Shown here piece by piece: positions 46,656-54,944 of a DNA stretch of 64,000 nucleotides (position 1 is its first letter; each line of letters opens with the position of its first letter). Source of the DNA: Streptomyces nigrescens (GTDB taxonomy: Bacteria > Actinomycetota > Actinomycetes > Streptomycetales > Streptomycetaceae); NCBI GenBank assembly GCA_024349765.1, contig AP026073.1, positions 5,518,001-5,582,000 on the forward strand, in the 5' to 3' direction. The notes under the pieces are model-generated. The model was not told where the DNA came from, searched no databases, and worked only from the letters and a program-made list of their open reading frames with translations. A program made the translations under genes and the position numbers.

Positions 46656-47828
46656 ATGACCACCACGACGACGCACCCGACCACGACGACGCACACCGCG
46701 ACGGCCCCGGACGGGGCGGTGGCCGCCACGACGGCGGCCGGCACGGCCCAGCCGCTCCTCCGGCCGGCGGACTTCGGGGACTTCCAGCTGCCCAACCGCG
46801 TGGTGATGGCGCCCACGACCCGGGCGCGCGCCGCCGGCCCCGGCCTCGTACCGACCGACCTGCACGCCGTGCACTACGGCCAGCGGGCCGGCGCCGGCCT
46901 GATCGTCGCCGAGGGCACCTGGGTCAGCGAGCGGGCGATCGGCTTCGTCCACGTCCCGGGCATCTACCACGAGGCGCAGATCGCGGGGTGGCGGCAGGTC
47001 ACCGACGTCGTGCACGCCCTCGGCGGCCGCATCGTGCTCCAGCTCTGGCACACCGGCGCCGCCTCGCACCCCGCGCACCTCGGTGGCGCGCTGCCCGGCG
47101 GACCGTCGGCGGTCAATCCGCACGAGCGGTCGTTCACCGCGACCGGCTTCCAGGACACCGTCACGCCCCGCGAGATGAGCCGGGCGGAGATCGCCACCAC
47201 CGTCGCGGACTTCCGGACCGCCGCGGAGAACGCCCGCCGCGCCGGCTTCGACGGCGTCGAGATCGGTGCGCTCGGCTCGTTCCTGATCGCGCAGTTCCTC
47301 AACCCGCGGCTGAACCTCCGTACCGATGCCTACGGCACGGACCGGGCCGGCCGTCGGCGTCTGCTGCTGGAGATCATCGACGCGGTCGCGGAGCCCTGGG
47401 ACGGGCGCCGCGTCGGCGTCCGGCTGTCGCCGTACTGGACCTCCGGCGACACGTTCACCGCGGATGCGGAGACCCTGGCCGCGTACGACGAGCTGGTGGC
47501 CGAGCTCAACGACCGCCCCGTGGCGTATCTGCACCTGCGCGGGCCGGAGACCGCCGGGGCGGGCGGTACCCCCGACTTCGCCGCGTTCGCCCGCTACCGC
47601 CGGCGGTTCGACGGCCCCTTCATCGCCAACCTGGGCTTCGACCGCGACTCCGGGAACGCCCTCGTCGAGGAGGGCGGCGCCGACGCCGTGTCGTACGCCC
47701 GCCACTTCATCGCCAACCCCGACCTCGTCACCCGCTTCGCCCTGGACCGGGAGCTGGCGGCCGGCGATCCGTCCACGTACTACACCGGCGACGCCCGCGG
47801 CTATGTCGACTATCCGGTCAGTGCGTGA
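46656..47828 (+). CDS. NADH:flavin oxidoreductase, old yellow enzyme (NemA-like)
   Basis: 390 residues. A Thr-rich N-terminus (about 1-30, TTTTTHPTTTTHTATA) precedes an OYE barrel: FQLPNRVVMAPTTRARA, LVVAEGT-like LIVAEGTWVS, LQLWHTGAASH with the FMN/substrate His region, FDGVEIGALGSFLIAQFL and the C-terminal PFIANLGFDRDSGNALVEEG. Uses FMN and NAD(P)H to reduce activated alkenes. It is flanked by two ECF41 sigma genes, a typical arrangement where the sigma factor controls the redox enzyme. Confidence 0.88.
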   Translation: MTTTTTHPTTTTHTATAPDGAVAATTAAGTAQPLLRPADFGDFQLPNRVVMAPTTRARAAGPGLVPTDLHAVHYGQRAGAGLIVAEGTWVSERAIGFVHVPGIYHEAQIAGWRQVTDVVHALGGRIVLQLWHTGAASHPAHLGGALPGGPSAVNPHERSFTATGFQDTVTPREMSRAEIATTVADFRTAAENARRAGFDGVEIGALGSFLIAQFLNPRLNLRTDAYGTDRAGRRRLLLEIIDAVAEPWDGRRVGVRLSPYWTSGDTFTADAETLAAYDELVAELNDRPVAYLHLRGPETAGAGGTPDFAAFARYRRRFDGPFIANLGFDRDSGNALVEEGGADAVSYARHFIANPDLVTRFALDRELAAGDPSTYYTGDARGYVDYPVSA

Positions 47829-47851
47829 GACCCACGTGATGTCGCGTGGCC

Positions 47852-47877
47852 GTCACATCGTGCCGGTCCCGTACGTC
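47852..47877 (+). promoter_or_regulatory. ECF41-type promoter of the plus-strand sigma gene
   Basis: GTCACA (47852-47857), 16 nt, CGTC (47874-47877). This matches the ECF41 consensus (TGTCACA, 16 nt, CGTC) except the leading T. The start codon lies about 38 nt downstream of the -10. Confidence 0.75.
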
Positions 47878-47915
47878 ATCCCCATGACGCACCTCGGCGG
47901 GAAGGCAGGAGAGCG

Positions 47916-48830
47916 ATGACCGACGCCCAGTGGCTGGCGGAGCAGTTCGAGCAGAACCGGGGGCATCTGCGGGCGGTGGCCTACCGGATGCTGGGCTCGC
48001 TCAGCGAGGCGGACGACGCGGTGCAGGAGGCCTGGCTGCGGCTCGGCCGGTCCGGCGCGGACGGGGTGCAGAACCTGGGCGGATGGCTGACCACGATCGT
48101 GGGGCGGGTCTGCCTGGACCAGCTGCGGATGCGCAAGGCGCGCCGCGAGGACCCCCTCGACACGCACGTCCCCGAGCCGATCGTGAGCAGCCCGGACCGC
48201 GTCGACCCGGAACAGGAGGCGCTGCTGGCCGACTCGGTGGGGCTCGCCCTGCTGGTCGTCCTGGAGACCCTCGCCCCCGCCGAGCGGCTGGCGTTCGTGC
48301 TCCACGACATGTTCGCGATGCCCTTCGACGAGATCGCGCCGGTCGTCGACCGTACGCCGGCCGCCACCCGGCAGCTCGCCAGCCGCGCCCGCCGGCGGGT
48401 CCGCGGCACCGCGCCGGCCCCGGACACCGATCTCACCCGTCAGCGGGAGGTGGTCGACGCCTTCCTCGCCGCCTCGCGCGGGGGCGACTTCGACGCGCTG
48501 CTGGCGGTGCTCGACCCGGATGTGGTGCTGCGGGCGGACGCCGGTGCCGCGCCCGGCGGCATCTCGAAGCTCGTCCGTGGGGCCCGGCCGGTCGTCGAAC
48601 AGGCCCTGCTGTTCTCCCGGTTGGCGCTGTCCGCCCGGCCGGCCCTGGTCAACGGCGCGCCGGGGGCGGTCACGGTGCACAACGGCCGGCTCTTCTCCGT
48701 CATGGACTTCACCGTCGCGCGCGGGAGGATCGTCGAGATCAACATCCTGGCCGACCTCGCACGGCTGCGGCGGCTGGAGCTGACCATCCTCGACGAGGGC
48801 GACGACCTGGAGGCCACCGACCGGCCATGA
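47916..48830 (+). CDS. ECF41 sigma factor (second copy)
   Basis: 304 residues. Same architecture as the 45692-46588 product: region 2 with FEQNRGHLRAVAYRMLGSLSEADDAVQEAWLRLG, region 4 with LAPAERLAFVLHDMFAMPFDEIAPVVDRTPAATRQLASRARRRVR in segments, and a SnoaL-like domain with VVDAFLAASRGGDFDALLAVLDPDVVLRAD. The C-terminus ends ATDRP. It may be a recent paralogue; both are preceded by GTCAC-type promoters. Target genes probably include itself and perhaps the oxidoreductase. Confidence 0.92.
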   Translation: MTDAQWLAEQFEQNRGHLRAVAYRMLGSLSEADDAVQEAWLRLGRSGADGVQNLGGWLTTIVGRVCLDQLRMRKARREDPLDTHVPEPIVSSPDRVDPEQEALLADSVGLALLVVLETLAPAERLAFVLHDMFAMPFDEIAPVVDRTPAATRQLASRARRRVRGTAPAPDTDLTRQREVVDAFLAASRGGDFDALLAVLDPDVVLRADAGAAPGGISKLVRGARPVVEQALLFSRLALSARPALVNGAPGAVTVHNGRLFSVMDFTVARGRIVEINILADLARLRRLELTILDEGDDLEATDRP

Positions 48831-48877
48831 GTGGGGTCAACTGGCGTAAGAGGGCGGCGACTTGGCCTCTCCCCGTG

Positions 48878-49747
48878 TCAGCAGTGCGGGACCGTGCCGC
48901 CGCGGGCGAGCGCGCGCAGTGCCTGCACCGCGCTGTTGAGCGTGGTGACGGGGACCAGCCGCAGCCCCGCCGGTGCGGGCTGCACCTGCGCGCACTCCTC
49001 CTTCGGTACGAGGAAGACACTCGCCCCGTCCCGCCGCGCCGCCTGCGTCTTGAGCGCCGCGCCACCGACCGCACCCACCGTGCCGTCGGCGTCGATCGTC
49101 CCCGTACCGGCGATGGTGCGACCGCCGGTGAGGTCGCCGCCGCTGCCGTCGCCGGCCAGCTTGTCGACGATGCCGAGCGAGAACATCAGCCCGGCGCTGG
49201 GCCCGCCCACATCGTCGAGGGTCAGCTTCACCTTCACCTGGTCCGGGTCCTTGTGCAGCAGCCCGAGCGCGGCGGCGACGGCGGACCGCTGGGAGGACTT
49301 CATGTCCGCCGTGTTGTGCCGGGCGACCTGCGCATCGGACTTTCCGGGGGGAAAGACGGCATCCTTGGGCATCACCGCACGATCCGTACGGAACCAGGCG
49401 TCGACCACCTGGCCCAGGTGGGTGTCGACATGCGGACCGGTCGCCTGGATCGCCACCATCCGCAGCTGGCCGCGGGTCTTGCGCACCGGGGCACCGCTGA
49501 CGGAGACGACCTCCCCGCCGCCATGCGTTCCCAGCACGTTCGTGGTCTGCCCGGGCCGCGCGACGGAGTACGGCAGCGGCGCGAAACCCGCCACGGCGAG
49601 CAGCGCCACCGGCGGCACGGCGCCGAGCGCGATCCCCCGCACCCGGGCACGGGACCGGGACCGGCCGGGAGCCGGCGTCGGCGTAGGCGTCTGCGCGGGC
49701 GTCGACGTCGACGTGGGGGCTCCGTCACGGGAGGGGCTGGTGGTCAC
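48878..49747 (-). CDS. Membrane-anchored Lon-like serine protease (PDZ/S16 type)
   Basis: 289 residues from GTG 49747 (a TTG at 49756 would add three). A membrane helix (about 39-58) follows a Thr/Pro-rich N-terminus. The S16 catalytic dyad is Ser in LDDVGGPSAGLMFSLG and Lys in GGAALKTQAARRD. Resembles YlbL-type proteases, in which a PDZ-like segment precedes the protease domain; here that middle part is short. A TAGATT hexamer 9 nt before the GTG would allow leaderless transcription. No partner is visible. Confidence 0.8.
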   Translation of the reverse strand: MTTSPSRDGAPTSTSTPAQTPTPTPAPGRSRSRARVRGIALGAVPPVALLAVAGFAPLPYSVARPGQTTNVLGTHGGGEVVSVSGAPVRKTRGQLRMVAIQATGPHVDTHLGQVVDAWFRTDRAVMPKDAVFPPGKSDAQVARHNTADMKSSQRSAVAAALGLLHKDPDQVKVKLTLDDVGGPSAGLMFSLGIVDKLAGDGSGGDLTGGRTIAGTGTIDADGTVGAVGGAALKTQAARRDGASVFLVPKEECAQVQPAPAGLRLVPVTTLNSAVQALRALARGGTVPHC

Positions 49748-49858
49748 CCGGCCCAATCTAGGTCACGGCAATTGCCCGCTTTCACCGACCCCGGAACGCC
49801 GGGCCCGTCCGGCAGTGCAGGGCCCTCAACGCAGCGCGTGCACCGCGTAGTTGACCCC

Positions 49859-50662
49859 TCAGGCCTGACCCCTTCGGTACGTCGCGAGGGTCCGGTCGAT
49901 GGCCGGGCCGAGGAAGGCCCGGGTGAGGTCGGCGCGGCGGAGGTGCCAGGGCGAGGGACCGGGACCACCCGGGTCCGTGGGGACGACCGGGGGCCGGGGG
50001 CCGTACCGCCGGGTGGTGATGTCGGTGACGACGGCGGCCGGGGCGCCGAGTTCGCCGAGGACGGTCAGCGCCTCGGCCTTGGTGATGAGGCTGCCGTCGC
50101 GCAGGGTCACCGTGGCGCGGGCGAGGGTCAGCAGTCCGAGGTCGACCCAGATGTCCTGGAGCCAGCGCGCCGGGTGGTCCAGGGCGGGCCGCCAGTAGCT
50201 TTGCAGGTCGTCACGGATGTGGGTGGCGAGCTCGGCATCGGTCACGGGCGGGAGCAGCGCACCGGGGGCGTCACCGGAGAGGACGCGGCCGAACGTGTGG
50301 AGTTCGCGTCGGGTGACGGGGGTGACCGGGCGGTGAAACAGTTCCCGGTGGGCCCAGGTGAGGTGGGAGCGCCCGGGGTCGGCGGCGGTGTCGTCGGCGA
50401 CCAGATAGCTGCAGTGCAGATGCGGGGCGAGCGGGTCGGTGGCGTCGAGCGTGCGGTGCAGCGCACCGATGTGCCGTTCGTCCTCGGGGGTGGGGGGACG
50501 GTCCAGGACCGCGATCAGGTCGAGGTCGCTGCGGCCCTCCTGGTAGTCGCCGCCGGCGAGCGACCCGTGCGCCCACAGGGCCCGGAGCGGGAGGCGGGTG
50601 TGCAGGCCGGTGCGGAAGCGCTGGAGGAGGGCGTCGGTGCGGCGATCCTGGGTGGGTTCCAT
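49859..50662 (-). CDS. Nucleotidyltransferase-domain protein (aminoglycoside-adenylyltransferase-like)
   Basis: 267 residues. The polymerase-beta-type motif GSLAGGDYQEGRSDLDLIAV (about 33-52) gives GS and DxD with the metal-binding Asp pair. The second half (about 110-240) is helical, as in streptomycin-type adenylyltransferases, with WAHRELFHRPVTPVTRREL. No evidence of resistance function; the acceptor is unknown. Next to a Lon-like protease gene on the same strand. Confidence 0.7.
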   Translation of the reverse strand: MEPTQDRRTDALLQRFRTGLHTRLPLRALWAHGSLAGGDYQEGRSDLDLIAVLDRPPTPEDERHIGALHRTLDATDPLAPHLHCSYLVADDTAADPGRSHLTWAHRELFHRPVTPVTRRELHTFGRVLSGDAPGALLPPVTDAELATHIRDDLQSYWRPALDHPARWLQDIWVDLGLLTLARATVTLRDGSLITKAEALTVLGELGAPAAVVTDITTRRYGPRPPVVPTDPGGPGPSPWHLRRADLTRAFLGPAIDRTLATYRRGQA

Positions 50663-50743
50663 GGCGGCAGTGTGGCCCGTACGGCCCAGTACGGGGAGGG
50701 GGGCGGAAACGGGCGGACGGCCGGCTCCGCACCCCCTGCCCCC

Positions 50744-51103
50744 TCACCGCCCGTTCAGCCCCACCCGCACCACCCCCACGATCTCCTCGTCCGAGAGCCC
50801 GAGTTGGCGGGCCTCGGCGATCAGGCGGGCGGCGGTCTCCCCCAGGCGGGCGCGGGCCGGCGAGGTGGCGCCGGTGACGACCGCGCCGCGGCCGCGGCGG
50901 AGTTCGATCAGCCCCTCTTCCTTGAGGCGCTGGTAGCCGCGCAGGACCGTGTGCACGTTCACGCCGAGCGACCCGGCGAGTTCACGGGCGGCCGGCAGCC
51001 GCTCCCCGGCGCTGACGGTGCCGTCGGCGATCGCCCCGCGGACCGATGCCGCGATCTGGTCGCCGAGCGGGACGGACGAGCCGGGATCGACCCGGAAGAG
51101 CAC
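50744..51103 (-). CDS. GntR-family repressor, YtrA subfamily
   Basis: 119 residues from GTG 51103, 1 nt after the upstream stop. The winged HTH (about 10-75) is PLGDQIAASVRGAIADGTVSAGERLPAARELAGSLGVNVHTVLRGYQRL in segments. A short effector tail (about 75-119), LSDEEIVGVVRVGL, defines the small YtrA class. It is co-transcribed with the DUF1648 membrane protein and probably represses that operon. Confidence 0.87.
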   Translation of the reverse strand: MLFRVDPGSSVPLGDQIAASVRGAIADGTVSAGERLPAARELAGSLGVNVHTVLRGYQRLKEEGLIELRRGRGAVVTGATSPARARLGETAARLIAEARQLGLSDEEIVGVVRVGLNGR

Positions 51104-51104
51104 C

Positions 51105-52121
51105 TCAGCCTCCTTGCTGCGACCGCGCGCGGTCCGCGTACGTATTGAGCAGGGCGGCCGCGGTGGCCGCGTCGTCGACGGTCACCGCGAACGTCCGGCC
51201 GCCGGTCAGGGTGACCACGATCCCGTCACCCGAGCGCAGTATGAGCCCGCTGCCGCCAGGGCGGATGCGGTAGCCCCAGCCGCCGTACTCCGCCAGCGCG
51301 GCGATCGGCCGGCCGGTGGCCTGCTTGATGCGGTCGAGGGGGACCCGGCGGATGCGGAGGCGCGACGGCAGCAGGGCCGGCGCGACGGTCAGGCCGCGGC
51401 GGTCGACGGTCACCCGCACGGAGGCGAAGGGAAGGACCAGGGCGGCCGCGAGGGTGAGGATCAGGGTCGCCGGCCAGGCACCGAGGACGCCGGCGGCGAG
51501 CCCGGCCCCGAACAGCACGACACCGAGGACGGCCATCAGGGGCGAGCTGACGGTGTGTGACCAGCCGGCGGTCGTGCCGGCCGGGAGATCGAGCCGGGGC
51601 GCCCCGCCGGACGCCGGGTCCGGCTGCCGCGGCGGGGCACCGGCCAGCAGCCGGCCCAGCGCACCGGCGGCCAGGGCGACCACCAGCGCCACGGGCAGCT
51701 GCCACAACGGCAGTCGTACGGTCGAGGCGTCGGCGACGCCGTCATTGAGGAACAGGGTCAAGCAGCTGGGGTAGCCGATGCCCGCCGCCGTGGCGAATCC
51801 GCCGGCGATCAGCCAGGGGGTGGCGGGGCGGAACGCACGCACCTGGAGGAGGGCGCCGAAGACGGCACCGCTTATCAGGAGGAGCGCCGGAACCAGCGTC
51901 AGAAGGTCCTGGGCGGTGCCGTAGCCGTCGGCCCGGCCGCCGGTGGCGAAGTGGGTCGCGAGCGGTTCGGGCAGCCGGTCGGCGACGGCCACGTACACGA
52001 GCACGACGGTCGTGAGCACGGCGACGAACGGGAACGCGGCGATCAGGGCCCACCAGGGACCTTTCGACGCCAACCCGGAACGCGCCCGCGCCCCGACCCC
52101 GACCCCTGACGCACCCTTCAT
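51105..52121 (-). CDS. DUF1648 membrane protein
   Basis: 338 residues from ATG 52121. In-frame GTG codons at 52157, 52148, 52139 and 52130 are alternative starts, each followed by an AAAGG- or AAGGGG-like run, so the start is uncertain. Hydrophobic segments near residues 22-45, 65-85, 90-110, 130-155 and 195-225 suggest five helices. DUF1648 spans LPEPLATHFATGGRADGYGT. A basic C-terminal segment (DRRGLTVAPALLPSRLRIRRVPLDRI) faces the cytoplasm. It forms an operon with the YtrA repressor. Function unknown. Confidence 0.75.
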   Translation of the reverse strand: MKGASGVGVGARARSGLASKGPWWALIAAFPFVAVLTTVVLVYVAVADRLPEPLATHFATGGRADGYGTAQDLLTLVPALLLISGAVFGALLQVRAFRPATPWLIAGGFATAAGIGYPSCLTLFLNDGVADASTVRLPLWQLPVALVVALAAGALGRLLAGAPPRQPDPASGGAPRLDLPAGTTAGWSHTVSSPLMAVLGVVLFGAGLAAGVLGAWPATLILTLAAALVLPFASVRVTVDRRGLTVAPALLPSRLRIRRVPLDRIKQATGRPIAALAEYGGWGYRIRPGGSGLILRSGDGIVVTLTGGRTFAVTVDDAATAAALLNTYADRARSQQGG

Positions 52122-52157
52122 CCCCTTCACGCCTTTCACGCTTTTCACGCCTTTCAC
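52113..52157 (-). repeat. Five tandem 9-bp units, each beginning with a start codon
   Basis: On the minus strand GTGAAAGGC, GTGAAAAGC, GTGAAAGGC, GTGAAGGGG and ATGAAGGGT follow without gaps, all in frame with the DUF1648 gene. Each unit offers a start codon and a weak ribosome-binding motif for the next. Copy-number changes could alter the N-terminus or expression. Confidence 0.55.
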
Positions 52158-52332
52158 GCGCAACGAAGCATTTGTGCGGCATTTAGTACGCCATAGGGGG
52201 TACCAGCCGAAAAGAGCCGCTGGGCGCACGCCCACGACACCGCGCACGCACCGACGCTGACCCACCCTCAACCACCACCCCTACTTATTCGCATACTACT
52301 AGAACAACTCAACCACCATCAATTGCGTATCC

Positions 52333-52348
52333 ATCTCATATCTGAGAT
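52333..52348 (+). promoter_or_regulatory. Operator-like palindrome before the XRE-MurA gene
   Basis: ATCTCA-TATC-TGAGAT, perfect 6-bp arms, 11 nt before the ATG in unusually AT-rich DNA (52270-52360). Its place over the likely transcription start suggests autoregulation by the protein's own HTH. Confidence 0.5.
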
Positions 52349-52359
52349 ACGGTCGCCCC

Positions 52360-53889
52360 ATGGCAGACGACTACCTCGTACGCATCGGCAGGCTCATCCG
52401 TGACGCCCGGCAACACCGTGGCTGGACGCAGACGCAGCTCGCGGAGGCGCTCGGCACCAGCCAGAGTGCGGTGAATCGCATCGAACGCGGGAACCAGAAC
52501 ATCAGCCTTGAGATGATCGCCCGCATCGGCGAGGCACTGGACAGCGAGATCGTCTCGCTCGGCTACGCCGGTCCGATGCATCTGCGGGTGGTCGGCGGCC
52601 GCCGGCTGTCCGGCAGCATCGATGTGAAGACGAGCAAGAACGCCTGTGTGGCACTGCTCTGCGCCACTCTGCTGAACGCCGGACGCACAACTCTGCGCCG
52701 GGTGGCCCGCATTGAGGAGGTCTACCGCATCCTCGAGGTGCTCGGCAGCATCGGCGTACGCACCCGCTGGATCAACGACGGCAACGACCTGGAGATCATT
52801 CCGCCCGCGGAACTCGACCTGGACTCCATGGACTTGGAGGCGGCCCGCCGCACCCGCAGCGTCATCATGTTCCTCGGTCCGCTGCTGCACCGCATGGACC
52901 ACTTCAAACTGCCCTACGCGGGCGGCTGCGACCTCGGCACCCGGACCGTCACCCCGCACATGACGGCGCTGCGGCACTTCGGGCTGGAGATCACCGCGAC
53001 CGACGGCATGTACCTCGCCGAGGTCGACCGCAGCGTCGCCCCCAAGCGCGCGATCGTGCTGACCGAGCGCGGGGACACCGTCACCGAGAACGCCCTGCTG
53101 GCGGCGGCCCGGCACGACGGCGTCACGGTCATCCGCAACGCCTCCTCCAACTACATGGTCCAGGACCTCTGCTTCTTCCTGGAGGAGTTGGGCGTCCGGG
53201 TCGACGGCATCGGCACCACCACCCTCACCGTCCACGGCACCGCGCACATCGAGCGCGATGTGGACTTCGCGCCCTCCGAGGACCCGGTCGAGGCGATGAG
53301 CCTGCTGGCCGCCGCGGTCGTCACCGAGTCGGAACTGACCATCCGCCGGGTGCCGGTGGAGTTCCTGGAGATCGAGCTCGCGGTCCTGGAGGAGATGGGC
53401 CTGGACCACGAGCGCAGCACGGAGTACGCCGCCGACAACGGCCGCACCCGGCTGATCGACCTGACCGTCCGCCCGTCCAAACTCCAGGCCCCGCTGGACA
53501 AGATCCACCCGATGCCCTTCCCGGGCCTGAACATCGACAACGTCCCCTTCTTCGCGGCGATCGCGGCCAGCGCCCAGGGCCAGACCCTGATCCACGACTG
53601 GGTCTACGACAACCGCGCGATCTACCTGACGGACCTCAACCGCCTCGGCGCCCAGGTCAAACTGCTCGACCCGCACCGCGTCCTGGTGGACGGCCCGACC
53701 CGCTGGCGCTCCGCGGAAATGATGTGCCCCCCGGCCCTGCGCCCCGCCGTCGTCGTCCTCCTCGCCATGATGGCCGCCGAGGGCACCTCCGTCCTCCGCA
53801 ACGTCTATGTCATCAACCGCGGTTACGAGGACCTCGCGGCCCGCCTCAACTCGATCGGCGCCCAGATCGAGATCTTCCGGGACATCTGA
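52360..53889 (+). CDS. XRE-HTH / MurA (UDP-GlcNAc enolpyruvyltransferase) fusion protein
   Basis: 509 residues. An N-terminal XRE HTH (about 5-65; WTQTQLAEALGTSQSAVNRIERG) is joined directly to a full EPT/MurA domain (about 72-509). Key enzyme residues are kept: Lys93-Asn94 (TSKNA, the K22 region), Cys190 in YAGGCDLGTRT (the fosfomycin-target Cys position), Asp-Asn-Arg at about 417-419 and an Arg in CPPALRPAV. MurA makes the first precursor of peptidoglycan. The HTH suggests DNA binding, perhaps coupling envelope-precursor levels to transcription. A primary murA probably lies elsewhere in the genome. The fusion is real in the sequence; its role is inference. Confidence 0.88.
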   Translation: MADDYLVRIGRLIRDARQHRGWTQTQLAEALGTSQSAVNRIERGNQNISLEMIARIGEALDSEIVSLGYAGPMHLRVVGGRRLSGSIDVKTSKNACVALLCATLLNAGRTTLRRVARIEEVYRILEVLGSIGVRTRWINDGNDLEIIPPAELDLDSMDLEAARRTRSVIMFLGPLLHRMDHFKLPYAGGCDLGTRTVTPHMTALRHFGLEITATDGMYLAEVDRSVAPKRAIVLTERGDTVTENALLAAARHDGVTVIRNASSNYMVQDLCFFLEELGVRVDGIGTTTLTVHGTAHIERDVDFAPSEDPVEAMSLLAAAVVTESELTIRRVPVEFLEIELAVLEEMGLDHERSTEYAADNGRTRLIDLTVRPSKLQAPLDKIHPMPFPGLNIDNVPFFAAIAASAQGQTLIHDWVYDNRAIYLTDLNRLGAQVKLLDPHRVLVDGPTRWRSAEMMCPPALRPAVVVLLAMMAAEGTSVLRNVYVINRGYEDLAARLNSIGAQIEIFRDI

Positions 53890-53896
53890 CGCGCCG

Positions 53897-53954
53897 CCCC
53901 GGCTGCGGCAGTTCCGGTCGGCCCACCACCGCCACCGGCCGCCGGCAGCCGGGG
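53897..53954. terminator. Bidirectional terminator
   Basis: CCCCGGCTGC (53897-53906) pairs with GCAGCCGGGG (53945-53954), with a nested CCGGT/ACCGG stem inside, between convergent genes. Confidence 0.6.
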
Positions 53955-54020
53955 CGTGCCGTCATTGCCGGTGTCACGCAGTCCGCGCGGCGGGTGTCAC
54001 AACGACCCGCCCGGCGGGCG

Positions 54021-54821
54021 TCACAGCGACCCGTGCGGCGTGAGGATGACGAATTCGGCGCCTGCGGAGTCCGTGCAGACGGCGAGGCGGCCGACGCCCT
54101 CGGCGGTTTCGGGGCCCATGGAGAGGGTGCCGCCGTTGCCGGTCACCAGGCCGACGGTGGCGTCGCAGTCCTTGGAGATGAAGACGGGGTGCCAGTAGGG
54201 CTTGCCCGTGGGGGCGAGGAGGTCGGTGGGGACGCCCATGAGGCCGCCGTGCGTGCGGTCGTCGCCGCAGTGCGCGGGGGTGAGGAGGGTGTAGGTGCCA
54301 CCGCCGGCGGGGAGCGGCATGTCCTGGGTGTGCCAGTCGAAGACGGATCGGTAGAAGGTCTGGGCGGCGGCCGGGTCGGTGGTGTACAGCTCCGTCCAGC
54401 CCAGGCTGCCCGGGGCGTCGGCGGCTTCGAAGCCCGGGTACCGCGCGGGCTGCCAGATGGCGAAGTCCGCGCCCTGCGGGTCCGTGAGCTGCGCGAAGCG
54501 GCCGTCGTCGGTGCCGACCATGACCGGCTGCGAACGGACCGAGCCGCCCGCCTGCTCCACCGCCTTGACCGTGGCGTCCGCGTCGGGGGTGTGGAAGTAG
54601 ATCGTCCAGGCCGACGCGGCGTCGTCCTCGGTGAGCGGGCCGACCGCGCCCACCGCCTTCCCGTCGAGCCGGAAGAGCGTGTATCCGCCCGCCTGCTGGT
54701 CACCGAACGGCTCCGACCGCCAGCCGAACACCGCTCGGTAGAAGGCCGTCGCGACCTCGACGTCAGGCGCACCCAGATCGAGCCAGCACGGGGAGCCGGG
54801 GACGAAGTCAGTAGTGATCAT
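54021..54821 (-). CDS. VOC-family protein with two glyoxalase-fold repeats
   Basis: 266 residues, two homologous halves. First half: PGSPCWLDLGAPDVEVATAFYRAVFGW (about 8-34). Second half: GWTELYTTDPAAAQTFYRSVFDW (about 140-162). Each is the start of a VOC beta-alpha-beta module. The glutamate/histidine metal ligands of true glyoxalases are not clearly kept. Many such double proteins in actinomycetes have no known substrate. It stands alone. Confidence 0.82.
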   Translation of the reverse strand: MITTDFVPGSPCWLDLGAPDVEVATAFYRAVFGWRSEPFGDQQAGGYTLFRLDGKAVGAVGPLTEDDAASAWTIYFHTPDADATVKAVEQAGGSVRSQPVMVGTDDGRFAQLTDPQGADFAIWQPARYPGFEAADAPGSLGWTELYTTDPAAAQTFYRSVFDWHTQDMPLPAGGGTYTLLTPAHCGDDRTHGGLMGVPTDLLAPTGKPYWHPVFISKDCDATVGLVTGNGGTLSMGPETAEGVGRLAVCTDSAGAEFVILTPHGSL

Positions 54822-54944
54822 GGCGTTTCCCTTCGCGGATCCTCTCTGGATTCAGCCTGACATTCGCCACTGACACTCGCCCGTCGGAACGGTGGGTGAC
54901 CGCCGGGCGGCGGGCCGTGCCCGGCACCGGCCCGCCGTCGGCTG

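Noticed and set aside
46621-46656. ECF41 promoter in the direction of the old yellow enzyme
   Set aside because: GTCACC is present on the plus strand near 46613, but no CGTC occurs 16 nt later. Only the minus-strand promoter has the right spacing.
48834-49857. Inverted copies of GGGGTCAACT at 48834 and 49846 around the Lon-like gene
   Set aside because: Only about ten matching bases and no further symmetry; likely chance.
52186-52203. YtrA-type operator before the DUF1648 gene
   Set aside because: GTAC and GTAC flank a 10-nt spacer, but the arms are only 4 bp and the pattern is not a known YtrA site, so it is left as a vague possibility.
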